DNA from: a bacterium
GTDB lineage: Bacteria > Actinomycetota > Acidimicrobiia > Spongiisociales > UBA5794
Assembly (NCBI GenBank): GCA_024228555.1
Contig: JAAETI010000574.1
Location: 1 to 56,468, forward strand
Direction of reading: 5' to 3'
DNA: 56,468 bases
The notes beneath the pieces are model-generated. The model searched no databases. It was not told the DNA's origin and worked only from the letters and a program-made list of their open reading frames with translations. Positions 17,751-25,783 of this stretch are shown here, piece by piece (positions within the stretch are counted from its first letter, which is position 1; each line of letters starts with the position of its first letter). Position numbers and translations under genes: made by a program.

Positions 17751-18680
17751 CTACGACACTTCGGCCTTCCCGCTGACGCTGCCGCCACTCCGGCTGTAAG
17801 GGAATGAGTGATCCCAATCAGCAAGCAGGGTACGCAGGGCAGCCACAAACGCAAGCGGCTGGTCGAGAATCAGATGATGGTGCGCCTCGGGAATGGTCAC
17901 CACGGGTGACGTGCGATCCATGAGTTCGTACATGTAGGCGGCGGTGTCCTCGGGCACTGTTACCGAGTGCTGGCCACGGAACAGGGCAACCCGGCAGCGG
18001 ACACTCGCCAACTGATCACGCAACGGGATGAGGGTGTGCTTGAACAACATCGGATCAAACTTCCACGTCCACCCCTTTTCTGTCTCGTGAAGCGAATGGC
18101 GGGCAATGTGGTCAATGATGTAGTCATGCTCACAAGGTTGCGGAGGGATCAGCCGAAAATGCCGAACGGCAGACTCGAGATCCGTGTAGCGACCGGGATG
18201 GCGGAAAGCCCGGCCCCTGGCACCTTCTTCAGACTCCGGATCGGGTCTGCGCACCGGTGTGTCCACAATCACAGCCCCGCGCAACCGATCGCCATGATCC
18301 GATGCGGTTTGGATGGTCACCATCCCCCCAAGACTGTGCCCCACGAGCACCGGCGGACCAGGGAACTTGGCAGCGTCGACGACCGCCATAACCTCGCATG
18401 CCCAAGCTTCATGCGAGTAATCCGTACGCCTTCCGCTGTCACCGTGACCGGAGAGATCGAGAGCAACCACGTGCCAATTCTCAGCAAACATTGGGGCAAG
18501 AAAGGCCCACCACTGGGCATGAGCGGCCCCACCATGCACAAATACAAGACCCGGCTGTGACTTGTCTCCCCACTCCAGATAGTGAATCGGGACACCGTCG
18601 ACTTCAACAAAGCCCTCGTCGTATGGCGTAGCCATCGCTCGATAGAACCACTCGGGGATAGCAGATCCCGTGTCAGCCAT
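17751..18680 (-). CDS. Alpha/beta hydrolase
   Basis: 309 aa from ATG 18680. Motifs: oxyanion segment VFVHGGAAHAQWW, nucleophile elbow GHSLGG, the strand 'VVALDLSGHGDSGRR', and a late catalytic histidine in 'EAHHHLILDQP'. The substrate is unknown. The start lies inside the end of the upstream PLP-enzyme gene (8-nt overlap, ATGGCTGA), so the two are translationally coupled and probably act together. A longer start at 18740 exists but would overlap the upstream gene by about 68 nt with no ribosome binding site advantage. Confidence 0.85.
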   Translation of the reverse strand: MADTGSAIPEWFYRAMATPYDEGFVEVDGVPIHYLEWGDKSQPGLVFVHGGAAHAQWWAFLAPMFAENWHVVALDLSGHGDSGRRTDYSHEAWACEVMAVVDAAKFPGPPVLVGHSLGGMVTIQTASDHGDRLRGAVIVDTPVRRPDPESEEGARGRAFRHPGRYTDLESAVRHFRLIPPQPCEHDYIIDHIARHSLHETEKGWTWKFDPMLFKHTLIPLRDQLASVRCRVALFRGQHSVTVPEDTAAYMYELMDRTSPVVTIPEAHHHLILDQPLAFVAALRTLLADWDHSFPYSRSGGSVSGKAEVS

Positions 18681-20388
18681 TGGTGGACCCAGCGTTGCCG
18701 TGAACCTCGTCGGGAAGCGGGAACCACCGCAGGTGTTCAAAATCCTCGGTTACCTGGGGCGCACCCAGCGGTTCGGGGAGATCGGCCGAATCGAAATCGG
18801 CGAGAATCGCATGGGCCTGGTCTAGATACTCCACCAGATGCTCGTCTGAGTGCAACTGGGGACGATACCGGAAGTCCATGTCCCCGCTCGAGTAGTCGAT
18901 GCTCTTGAGGCTCAGCGGGGGTTCGGCGAGTGGTTCACGGTGACGCCACAGGGCAGTCTCCGGCTCAAATCGATAGTACGGAAGGAAACGCCAACCCTGG
19001 TCCGCCACAAAGGCAACGGCCCCCAAAATGAAGTCGATCACCTTCTCCGAGATGAAGTAGTTGAAGTTCACTCGCACCCAGCCCGGCTTGATCCCCTCAC
19101 ACCCGCGGGATATCTCATTCTCGAATTCGTGGGACCGTTCCAGGTCGATTCCCAACAATCTGTGTCCGTAGGGACCGGCACAAGAGCATCCGCCGCGTGA
19201 CTGAATCCCGAACAGATCGTTGAGCAAAGCCACAACGAAGTTGTGATGTAGATAACGACCGTCGTAGCGAATCACGAACGAGACAATGGACAAACGATCG
19301 GCGGCGTGGTTGCCAAGCACCTCGATGTTTGGATGAGCCGACCAAGCTTTGATCGCCTTGCTGGTCATGTCCTCTTCGCGACTCTTGATGACATCCGAGC
19401 CCACGGCTTCCTTGAGCTGGAAGACAAGGCCGGCCCGGATCGACTCAACAATGGCAGGCGTGCCCCCCTCCTCACGATGCTCGATATCCACTAGATAGCT
19501 GTGATCAACCGGATTGACGTAGGCGACTGTCCCGCCGCCCGGGACTGCGGGGACCCGGTTGGCGAAGAGCTCTTTGCGGGCCACCAATAAGCCGGGAGTC
19601 CCGGGGCCACCGATGAACTTGTGAGGTGAGAGATAGATGGCATCCTTGTAGGCAAGCTCGGCGTCGGCGCACGATGCTTGAGATGCCATCGAGATATCGA
19701 CATAGGGGGCAGCGGCCGCAAAATCCCAGAACGACAAAGCGCCGTGCTGGTGGAGCAGTATCGAGATGGCTTCGACGTCCGAGATGATGCCGGTGACATT
19801 TGATGCGGCCGAGAACGATCCAATCTTGAGATCTCGGTCGGCATAGTGCTCCAGTTCCTTCTCCAGCTGGTGCAAGTCGATATGCCCGTCGGCGTCCTCG
19901 GCGATCGTCACCACATCCGCAATCGACTCCCGCCACGGCAACTCATTGGAATGATGCTCGTACGGTCCAATGAATACGACGGGTCGCTCGGCAAGGGGTA
20001 TCTGCTGCGACAGCCGGTACTTGTCTTCGAGAGTGCACGGGATGCGAATCCCCATCACACCGATCAGCCGGTCGATCGCCCCGGTCATTCCCGAGCCACA
20101 GAAAAGGACAGCATGCTCATCAGTGGCACCGACACACTGGCGGACGATCTCACGAGCCTCCTCACGGAATCGTGTTGTCTGCAACCCTGTCCCCGATGAC
20201 TCTGTATGCGTATTGGCATACAGCGGCATCACCGCATTGCGGATGTAGTCCTCGATAAACGTGAGCGACCTTCCAGAAGCGGTGTAGTCGGCATATGTGA
20301 CTTTGCGCGGACCGAACGGGCCTGCAACAACCTCGTCACGCCCGATGACTGAGGAACGAATTGTCTCGATGAGTTGGTCCGGATTCAT
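18673..20388 (-). CDS. Aminotransferase class V-fold PLP-dependent enzyme (cysteine-desulfurase-like)
   Basis: 571 aa. Features: 'YADYTASGRSLTFIEDYIRN', 'NTHTESSGTGLQTTRFREE', 'FCGSGMTGAIDRL', the PLP lysine in 'YLSPHKFIGGPGTPGLL', and a cysteine loop 'QSRGGCSCAGPYGHRLLGI' like that of SufS/Csd enzymes. It is about 150 residues longer than a normal cysteine desulfurase because of C-terminal sequence ('PYYRFEPETALWRHREPLAE' onward). The true reaction is unknown and could be desulfuration or lyase chemistry. The start has no ribosome binding site, but TAGATT lies 6 nt upstream, so it is probably leaderless. Confidence 0.8.
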   Translation of the reverse strand: MNPDQLIETIRSSVIGRDEVVAGPFGPRKVTYADYTASGRSLTFIEDYIRNAVMPLYANTHTESSGTGLQTTRFREEAREIVRQCVGATDEHAVLFCGSGMTGAIDRLIGVMGIRIPCTLEDKYRLSQQIPLAERPVVFIGPYEHHSNELPWRESIADVVTIAEDADGHIDLHQLEKELEHYADRDLKIGSFSAASNVTGIISDVEAISILLHQHGALSFWDFAAAAPYVDISMASQASCADAELAYKDAIYLSPHKFIGGPGTPGLLVARKELFANRVPAVPGGGTVAYVNPVDHSYLVDIEHREEGGTPAIVESIRAGLVFQLKEAVGSDVIKSREEDMTSKAIKAWSAHPNIEVLGNHAADRLSIVSFVIRYDGRYLHHNFVVALLNDLFGIQSRGGCSCAGPYGHRLLGIDLERSHEFENEISRGCEGIKPGWVRVNFNYFISEKVIDFILGAVAFVADQGWRFLPYYRFEPETALWRHREPLAEPPLSLKSIDYSSGDMDFRYRPQLHSDEHLVEYLDQAHAILADFDSADLPEPLGAPQVTEDFEHLRWFPLPDEVHGNAGSTNG

Positions 20389-20394
20389 GCGCCA

Positions 20395-20400
20395 AATCTA
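20395..20400 (-). promoter_or_regulatory. Putative leaderless -10 box (TAGATT) of the PLP enzyme
   Basis: On the minus strand TAGATT ends 6 nt before the ATG at 20388. It is back to back with the box of the small membrane protein at 20426, so about 50 nt carry two divergent leaderless promoters. Confidence 0.45.
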
Positions 20401-20425
20401 ATGGCTTTCCCCGGTCCAGGGGCAG

Positions 20426-20431
20426 TACAGT
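20426..20431 (+). promoter_or_regulatory. Putative leaderless -10 box (TACAGT)
   Basis: TACAGT lies exactly 7 nt before the ATG at 20439. It supports expression of a small ORF that length filters would miss. Confidence 0.45.
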
Positions 20432-20438
20432 TGCAACA

Positions 20439-20612
20439 ATGGATTCTGAGCAGAACAAACCCTCGTTACAAGGCTTCGGGATCGCGACTGCGATCGGTGC
20501 GGGAATCGGGACAGCCTTCTTTGCTGGTTCGGAAAATCCCGTCTGGATTGGACTGGGTGCCGGACTTGGGTTGCTCGTATGGTCGATTTGGAATGCACGC
20601 CGGTCGGGCTAG
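20439..20612 (+). CDS. Small membrane protein, 57 aa
   Basis: The ATG at 20439 opens a 57-aa frame: a polar start (MDSEQNKPSLQGFG), one glycine-rich hydrophobic segment (IATAIGAGIGTAFFAG), a short turn SENP, a second segment (VWIGLGAGLGLLVWSIW), and a basic end NARRSG. This predicts a two-helix hairpin with a positive cytoplasmic tail. A TACAGT box 7 nt upstream indicates a leaderless mRNA. The TAG overlaps the convergent alkyltransferase stop: both genes end in the same CTAG. I know no family for it. Confidence 0.65.
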   Translation: MDSEQNKPSLQGFGIATAIGAGIGTAFFAGSENPVWIGLGAGLGLLVWSIWNARRSG

Positions 20613-21370
20613 CCGGGGCGACACACTTTGCACGGTCGATATCCGGCGTCTATCGCTCGTTGCGGCGTGCGGAACACCATGCGGTGCGAGGCCACGATAC
20701 GGCGGGCGTTGCGACACGTCGGGAAACAAAAGACATCTGTTGTGTCGCTGCCGACGTACTGCAACGAGCCAGGTTCAAAGAGCTCGCTGCTCATTCCCTC
20801 ATGCTCCAGCAGGGTCTTCTTCATGAGCGGCCCGAACGCATAGCTACCAACTGCGCCATCACTGCGCACGACGCGGTGACACGGAATGACAATCGGCACG
20901 GGATTGCGCCCCAATGCGGAACCAACCGCTCGCACCGCACCCGTGTTGCCCATTTCTCTAGCGACCCAGCCATAGGGGCGAACCTCACCAGGAGGAATCC
21001 CTGCGGTCACATTCAAGACCTCACGTTGAAATGCGGACAGCTGTCGGAGATCCACCGGCAGTTTGCCCAGTTTGCCCGTGTCAAAGGACTGCAAGAGAAG
21101 GTTGCCCAGACGGGATGGCAGCTCCTCGGCTCGATAGGCGGGTCTACCAACGGTGCCGGCGTGGACATCGAGGAACATTGATTCATCACTAGTCGGGACG
21201 ATCGATGTGACGCCAAGCGAAGTGAAGCCAACGTACAAGTCTCCGATAGGGCCGGCAACGGTCGTGTACTGATCAGCGAGGTCGGTTCTAATCATTACTA
21301 GCGGTTTGATGGAGTCCGGTGTCGGCTCGAAAGCAGTCAACGAATCTGGGATTTCGAAATCCTGGTTCAT
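20609..21370 (-). CDS. Ada-type alkyltransferase with permuted domains (MGMT then Ada zinc domain)
   Basis: 253 aa. Residues ~25-185 form an O6-alkylguanine-DNA alkyltransferase: 'LRQLSAFQREVLNVTAGIP', 'VRAVGSALGRNPVPIVIPCH' with the active cysteine in PCHRV near residue 161. Residues ~205-253 form an Ada metal-binding domain with C215-x3-C219-x27-C247-x2-C250, matching the spacing of the N-terminal domain of E. coli Ada, which accepts methyl groups from phosphotriesters. No AraC helix-turn-helix is present, and the order is the reverse of Ada. It overlaps the upstream ECF sigma gene by 4 nt (ATGA). Confidence 0.85.
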   Translation of the reverse strand: MNQDFEIPDSLTAFEPTPDSIKPLVMIRTDLADQYTTVAGPIGDLYVGFTSLGVTSIVPTSDESMFLDVHAGTVGRPAYRAEELPSRLGNLLLQSFDTGKLGKLPVDLRQLSAFQREVLNVTAGIPPGEVRPYGWVAREMGNTGAVRAVGSALGRNPVPIVIPCHRVVRSDGAVGSYAFGPLMKKTLLEHEGMSSELFEPGSLQYVGSDTTDVFCFPTCRNARRIVASHRMVFRTPQRAIDAGYRPCKVCRPG

Positions 21371-21924
21371 GTCGTTTCCTCCGTGATCATGATCGTGCGG
21401 AGCCGCTCGAGGCCGCGATGGACGTCGGACTTCACAGTGCCGGCGGGACGGCCGACGACCTCAGCGATCTCGTCATAGGTCAACCCAACAACATGACGGA
21501 GCACAATCGTGTCGCGCTGCCGGGCGGTCAACCGACCCAACCGCACCCGCCACTCATCGACTGTCACCGTCTCGATGGCGCTTTGCTCGGTGGCTTCAGG
21601 ACCCGGCGCATCGGTCCTGCCCAGCGCAACCTGATTGGGACGGCGGCCACGAGTCCTGGCGTGGTTGCGACACAGATTGAGTGTGATTGTGAACAACCAT
21701 GGACGCAACGCCAGATCCACAACGCGCTCCTCCGGGTAGCTCTGCAGTGCTCTGTATGCCTTGACGAATACCTCTTGTGTGACGTCTTCCGCATCCTGCC
21801 GGGCCGGCAACCAGCGGCGCGCCCCGTTGAAAACCAGACCCTGCATCTCGGTCACGAAGTCGGGAAAGGCGCGATCCAAGTCGCCGGCTAGTCGTCTATT
21901 GAGCACACCTTGTGTGACTGTCAT
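21367..21924 (-). CDS. ECF (group 4) RNA polymerase sigma factor
   Basis: 185 aa. Sigma2 carries 'DAEDVTQEVFVKAYRAL' and 'RPWLFTITLNLCRNHAR'. Sigma4 carries 'LTARQRDTIVLRHVVGLTYD' and the helix-turn-helix 'EIAEVVGRPAGTVKSDVHRG'. The start follows GGAGAGG. There is no anti-sigma gene beside it. Instead the next gene, overlapping by 4 nt, is the permuted Ada-type alkyltransferase, which suggests that alkylation damage is the signal or the target regulon. The ECF subgroup was not determined. Confidence 0.9.
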   Translation of the reverse strand: MTVTQGVLNRRLAGDLDRAFPDFVTEMQGLVFNGARRWLPARQDAEDVTQEVFVKAYRALQSYPEERVVDLALRPWLFTITLNLCRNHARTRGRRPNQVALGRTDAPGPEATEQSAIETVTVDEWRVRLGRLTARQRDTIVLRHVVGLTYDEIAEVVGRPAGTVKSDVHRGLERLRTIMITEETT

Positions 21925-21986
21925 AAACCTCTCCGCATGGCGTACACCCCTAACAACCCCGCCGAGATCACGACCGTTGCAAGGTT

Positions 21987-23657
21987 CTACCGAGCCAGTT
22001 CGCTGCGCAGCAGATCCAGACCGACCGGGCCCACCGCAAGCAGTCGAGCGTGGAATTCCTTCTGATCGAACTCGGACCCGAGCCGCGCCTCAGCATCGCT
22101 GCGGATGTCGAGTATCGCCTGTTCTCCAACCTTGTACGAGATTGCCTGACCTGGCCATCCCAGATACCGGGTGATCTCCGATGCAGCGTGGGGCCTGCCT
22201 TGTGCGGCGTACTCCACGAGCATCTCGACGGCGGTTTCGAACGTCCATTCCTCGCCGGGATGGAACGGTTGGCCGTTCGGTATTGGCAATTCCATGTGAG
22301 CACCGATATCAATGACAACTCGACACGCACGCAGCATTTGCCCCGACAACCAGCCGAGCACGTAGTCGGGCTTTTCAAAGAACCCGAGTTCGTTCATGAA
22401 CCTCTCTGCGTACAGCGCCCATCCCTCACCGGACCCTGACTTCCAAACCCAGAGCCGATGGAGTCGGGACAGTTGGTCTGCGAGCGATACCTGAACGCCT
22501 ACCTGGAGATGATGTCCGGGGAAGCCCTCGTGATAAGCAGTCGATACCTCATCGAAGAGCGCATACGGACCTTGTGGGGTCAACGACCACCACACACTGC
22601 CCGGCCGGGTGAAGTCTTCGGATGGCCCTACGTAGTAGGCACCCAGCGAACTCCCCTGCGGTGCGATATTCACTGTCACGGTGCGAATCTGATCGGGCAC
22701 ATCGAAGTGGGTACCAGCGAGGCGATCAAGCGCATCGTCCAGCCGGCCTTGAATGAACTCAGCGAGAGCCGCCGAGTCGGCGACCGTCCGCGACGGATCT
22801 GTTCTCAACAGCTGATCCACCTCGTGAAGACTCGCCCCCGGCCGGATCTGCGCCGCAACCATCTTCATCTGAGCCGCGAGTTCGCGCACCTGCTCCCATC
22901 CCCACGCATAAGTCGCGACCGGGTCGATATTGGTTCCGAGGAATTCGTATGCCGCCCGCACATAGCGTTCCGCCCCAACACCATCGTTAGCGGCGGCATC
23001 TGGGGCATACGTGTCCGCTAAGTAGTCGGCGAGCCCTGCAAAGGCAGCTCTGGCCTCTGCAACGGCTGCGCCTAGTTGGGCGGAAAAACCATCGTCAGGA
23101 TGGTTCCGCGCATACGCATCCACAAGATTGGCGAGCCGGGAACCGGCAGCCGCGCTCACCCGGCACTGCTCGACACCGGCTTCCACCTGCCGCTCGGCTA
23201 CGGCCATGTTCTTGCGTCTGCCCTCATCAAGGCTGGCCCGATAGCCGTCGATCGCAGCAGGCAGCCGCTCCACCCGAGCGAGAATGTTGGCCCAGTCCTC
23301 ATCAGACTCCTGGCCCATGTGATCCCAAATCTCACGCAGGCTCTGCAGCGACGAAGCCATGGAATTCAAGTCGCGGAGATGATCACCGTGCTGGAATCTC
23401 TGTGCTTCCTCATCGAGGGTCGTCTTGGCGAGTTCGACAGCAAGCCGATCCCAGTCGTCTTCAGCCGGAGGCAACGCATCGACCTCCGAGCGAAGCCGGC
23501 GCAGCGTTCCAAGCGCCTCCTCCGCACCTTCCGGACTTCGGTCGGTCCAGCGATCGTCATGCCCGGCGACGCCGAGTTCGGTAGCGACATCTGGATAGGT
23601 TCTGGCGAACTCGTCAACGATCTCGCTGCTCAGCCTATAAATCGGATGGTTTTGCAC
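21987..23657 (-). CDS. DUF885 family putative metallohydrolase
   Basis: 556 aa. The DUF885 signature, a zinc-site motif of the form HEGxPGHH, is seen in 'STAYHEGFPGHHLQVGVQVS' near residue 370. Later blocks include 'SGSGEGWALYAERFMNELGF', 'LRACRVVIDIGAHM' and 'RYLGWPGQAISYKVGE'. Related proteins are thought to be carboxypeptidase-like zinc enzymes, but substrates are unknown. There is no signal peptide. The start is GTG 23657 (begins MQNHPIYRL), 7 nt after GAGGAG. The longer frame to 23672 would place the start before that ribosome binding site. Confidence 0.82.
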   Translation of the reverse strand: MQNHPIYRLSSEIVDEFARTYPDVATELGVAGHDDRWTDRSPEGAEEALGTLRRLRSEVDALPPAEDDWDRLAVELAKTTLDEEAQRFQHGDHLRDLNSMASSLQSLREIWDHMGQESDEDWANILARVERLPAAIDGYRASLDEGRRKNMAVAERQVEAGVEQCRVSAAAGSRLANLVDAYARNHPDDGFSAQLGAAVAEARAAFAGLADYLADTYAPDAAANDGVGAERYVRAAYEFLGTNIDPVATYAWGWEQVRELAAQMKMVAAQIRPGASLHEVDQLLRTDPSRTVADSAALAEFIQGRLDDALDRLAGTHFDVPDQIRTVTVNIAPQGSSLGAYYVGPSEDFTRPGSVWWSLTPQGPYALFDEVSTAYHEGFPGHHLQVGVQVSLADQLSRLHRLWVWKSGSGEGWALYAERFMNELGFFEKPDYVLGWLSGQMLRACRVVIDIGAHMELPIPNGQPFHPGEEWTFETAVEMLVEYAAQGRPHAASEITRYLGWPGQAISYKVGEQAILDIRSDAEARLGSEFDQKEFHARLLAVGPVGLDLLRSELAR

Positions 23658-23691
23658 GCACACGCTCCTCAACGGTCAGAATGATCGGACC

Positions 23692-24609
23692 TCAGCCGGC
23701 CGAACCGTCGATGAGCTCTTGGATGTGCCGCCTTGCCTCTTCATCTTCAGGCGTCTCCATCAGGGCCTGAGTGAAGTCGTTCTGAGCCAGAACCTCTTCG
23801 CCGCGAGCTTGATTGATCATGCCGCGCCCGATCAGAGCAATCGCTCTTATCGAAGGTGCCTGGTTCGGGAATTTGAGCGTCCTCGCCAAGACGGATATCG
23901 CCTCATCATCCCGTCCCAGCTCGCCAAGAGCCCGACCCCGATACGCAAGCATAAGGGCCGTGACTTCATCGTCGTTGACTACACCCTCGGTGAGCGCCAG
24001 CACCTGTTCAAACTGCTGCGCCTCGTAGGCCAACTCAGATTGGGAGAGGCGGATGTGAGAGGTTGGCTCAGCTGCTTCGAGTAGGCGCAGCGCCTGATCG
24101 GTGAAGCCGCGCGCTTGATGCAGTTCCGCTACCAGCAACACGAATGAGTTCGTCTGCAGCGGCAGATGCACCATCACGTCCGCGGCGATGACCACGGTCA
24201 GTCCGGCATCGGGCAAATACTTCCGTACGAAGGAGTCGCGGCTGATGTCGGTTCCGCTGGCGATGACTTCCTCGAGTAGGGATATCCCACGGTCGAGGTC
24301 GGTCTCCAGGGAAAGGAGACCGGCGATCGCTTTGGCAGCATCCGCATACTTGGGGTTCTGGCCGGCAACCTGCAGCATCGCGTTGGGATCACCACTCACC
24401 ACCGCAGCGTGGAATGCTTTCTCCCCCTTCGATGAAATCATCCCCGGCTTCTGTCGTCCGACCAACTCCGGGTACTGATCCGGCTCGGCGAAGTCCCACG
24501 TCAGGTCACGAAATACGGGTCCATCATCCCGAGCCGTCGACCGCCAGCGGAAACGTAGGTCATCGTTGGCAGCCTGCTGAAGAGAGAATCTTCGATATCG
24601 GTACATCAT
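23692..24609 (-). CDS. TPR-repeat protein
   Basis: 305 aa. The N-terminus has a tyrosine/arginine-rich start (MMYRYRRF) and 'DLTWDFAEPDQYPELVGRQK'. From about residue 60 it is a run of helical hairpins with TPR-like spacing ('AFHAAVVSGDPNAMLQVAGQ', 'SELAYEAQQFEQVLALTEGV', 'LAYRGRALGELGRDDEAISV', 'NDFTQALMETPEDEEARRHI'). It is probably a scaffold; the partner is unknown. I start at ATG 24609 because TAAGGT lies exactly 7 nt upstream; a GTG at 24618 is less likely. Confidence 0.7.
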   Translation of the reverse strand: MMYRYRRFSLQQAANDDLRFRWRSTARDDGPVFRDLTWDFAEPDQYPELVGRQKPGMISSKGEKAFHAAVVSGDPNAMLQVAGQNPKYADAAKAIAGLLSLETDLDRGISLLEEVIASGTDISRDSFVRKYLPDAGLTVVIAADVMVHLPLQTNSFVLLVAELHQARGFTDQALRLLEAAEPTSHIRLSQSELAYEAQQFEQVLALTEGVVNDDEVTALMLAYRGRALGELGRDDEAISVLARTLKFPNQAPSIRAIALIGRGMINQARGEEVLAQNDFTQALMETPEDEEARRHIQELIDGSAG

Positions 24610-24616
24610 GGTGCCC

Positions 24617-24622
24617 ACCTTA
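24617..24622 (-). promoter_or_regulatory. Putative leaderless -10 box (TAAGGT) of the TPR gene
   Basis: TAAGGT on the minus strand lies 7 nt before the ATG at 24609 and decides the start used here. Confidence 0.45.
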
Positions 24623-24687
24623 TCTGAGGTAGGACGCGGATTTGCGGAGTACCATCTCCAGACTCAGTGTTCAGGAGGTTTGGGGTG

Positions 24688-25704
24688 ATGACGCCAGATG
24701 AGTTCCTTCGAGGTCTTCCGAAGGCAGAGCTGCACGTTCACATAGAGGGGACGCTCGAGCCTGAACTGCTGTTCGAGATCGCGGCTCGCAACAACGTCAC
24801 TACCAGCTACTCGTCGGTCGATGAACTGCGCGCCGCCTATGAGTTCAAGAACCTCCAGGAGTTTCTGGACATCTACTACGAGGGCGCCGGAACACTCCAG
24901 ACCGAGCAAGACTTCTACGACATGACTCTTGCCTATCTGCAACGTGCCGCAGCCGACGGGGTTCGCCGCGCCGAGATCTTCTTCGATCCGCAGACTCATA
25001 CCGACCGCGGCATCCCGTTCGATGTGTTCCTCACCGGTATCCATGCCGCCACCGTCACTGCAGAACGCGACCTCGGTGTCTCGGCAGCACCCATCATGTG
25101 TTTCCTCCGCCATCTTCCCGCAGAAGCCGCAATGGCGACTCTCGAAGCCAGCCTGGCCCATCGCGACAAGTTCATTGGTGTCGGGCTCGACTCTTCTGAG
25201 GTCGGATTCCCGCCCGAGATCTTCACCGATGTCTTTGCCAAGGCGCAGGCCGAAGGTTTGCATTTGGTGGCGCACGCCGGCGAGGAGGGACCGCCCGAGT
25301 ATGTCTGGGGAGCTCTCGATGTACTCGACGTCGAGCGCATTGACCACGGAGTGCGTGCGCTCGAAGACGCCACACTGATACAACGTCTGGTCGACGAGGC
25401 AGTTCCACTGACGATCTGCCCGCTATCGAATATCCGGCTTGGTGGCTTTGCGCGGATGGAAGAACACACGCTGCCCAAGATGCTCGGTCTCGGCCTCAAG
25501 GTGACCATCAACTCCGATGATCCGGCCTACTTCGGCGGCTACGTGAGCGAGAACTATATCCAGACTTTCGAGGCGCTCAATCTGTCACTAGATCAGATGG
25601 TCACTGTTGCGCGGAACTCGCTCGAGTCGACTTTCCTCCCCGAGACCGAGAAGCGCAAGCTAATTGGAGAACTCCACACCTACGTCACAGAAAACCGCCC
25701 ATAG
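24688..25704 (+). CDS. add: Adenosine deaminase
   Basis: 338 aa from ATG 24688, 9 nt after GGAGG. Motifs: metal-binding HVH in 'LPKAELHVHIEGTLEPELL', 'GVGLDSSEVGFPPEIF', the zinc histidine and glutamate in 'LHLVAHAGEEGPPEYVW', 'ERIDHGVRALED', 'LTICPLSNIRLGG' and the aspartates in 'KVTINSDDPAYFGGYV'. It hydrolyses adenosine to inosine; this branch also includes adenine deaminase-like enzymes. Convergent with it is a complete BMP-type nucleoside ABC importer, which supports a role in nucleoside salvage. Confidence 0.9.
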   Translation: MTPDEFLRGLPKAELHVHIEGTLEPELLFEIAARNNVTTSYSSVDELRAAYEFKNLQEFLDIYYEGAGTLQTEQDFYDMTLAYLQRAAADGVRRAEIFFDPQTHTDRGIPFDVFLTGIHAATVTAERDLGVSAAPIMCFLRHLPAEAAMATLEASLAHRDKFIGVGLDSSEVGFPPEIFTDVFAKAQAEGLHLVAHAGEEGPPEYVWGALDVLDVERIDHGVRALEDATLIQRLVDEAVPLTICPLSNIRLGGFARMEEHTLPKMLGLGLKVTINSDDPAYFGGYVSENYIQTFEALNLSLDQMVTVARNSLESTFLPETEKRKLIGELHTYVTENRP

Positions 25705-25759
25705 GGCACCGCGTCGGCAGAGATGCAGCCATCAGTTCCCTCCTCGCGGAAACTCGAAA

Positions 25760-25781
25760 GCCGCCCGCTGAAGCGGGCAGC
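25760..25781 (-). terminator. Terminator after the nucleoside ABC operon
   Basis: GCTGCCCGC-TTCA-GCGGGCGGC on the minus strand, followed by TTTCGAGTTT. It begins 3 nt after the permease stop and lies between the convergent add and permease genes. Confidence 0.75.
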
Positions 25782-25783
25782 CG

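Noticed and set aside
21924-21986. A promoter motif recognised by the ECF sigma factor itself
   Set aside because: The 62-nt spacer has no clear AAC...CGT-type ECF promoter that I could defend.
24664-25383. A 239-codon minus-strand frame opposite adenosine deaminase
   Set aside because: The plus strand encodes a complete deaminase with all metal ligands; the minus frame has no ribosome binding site or family match.
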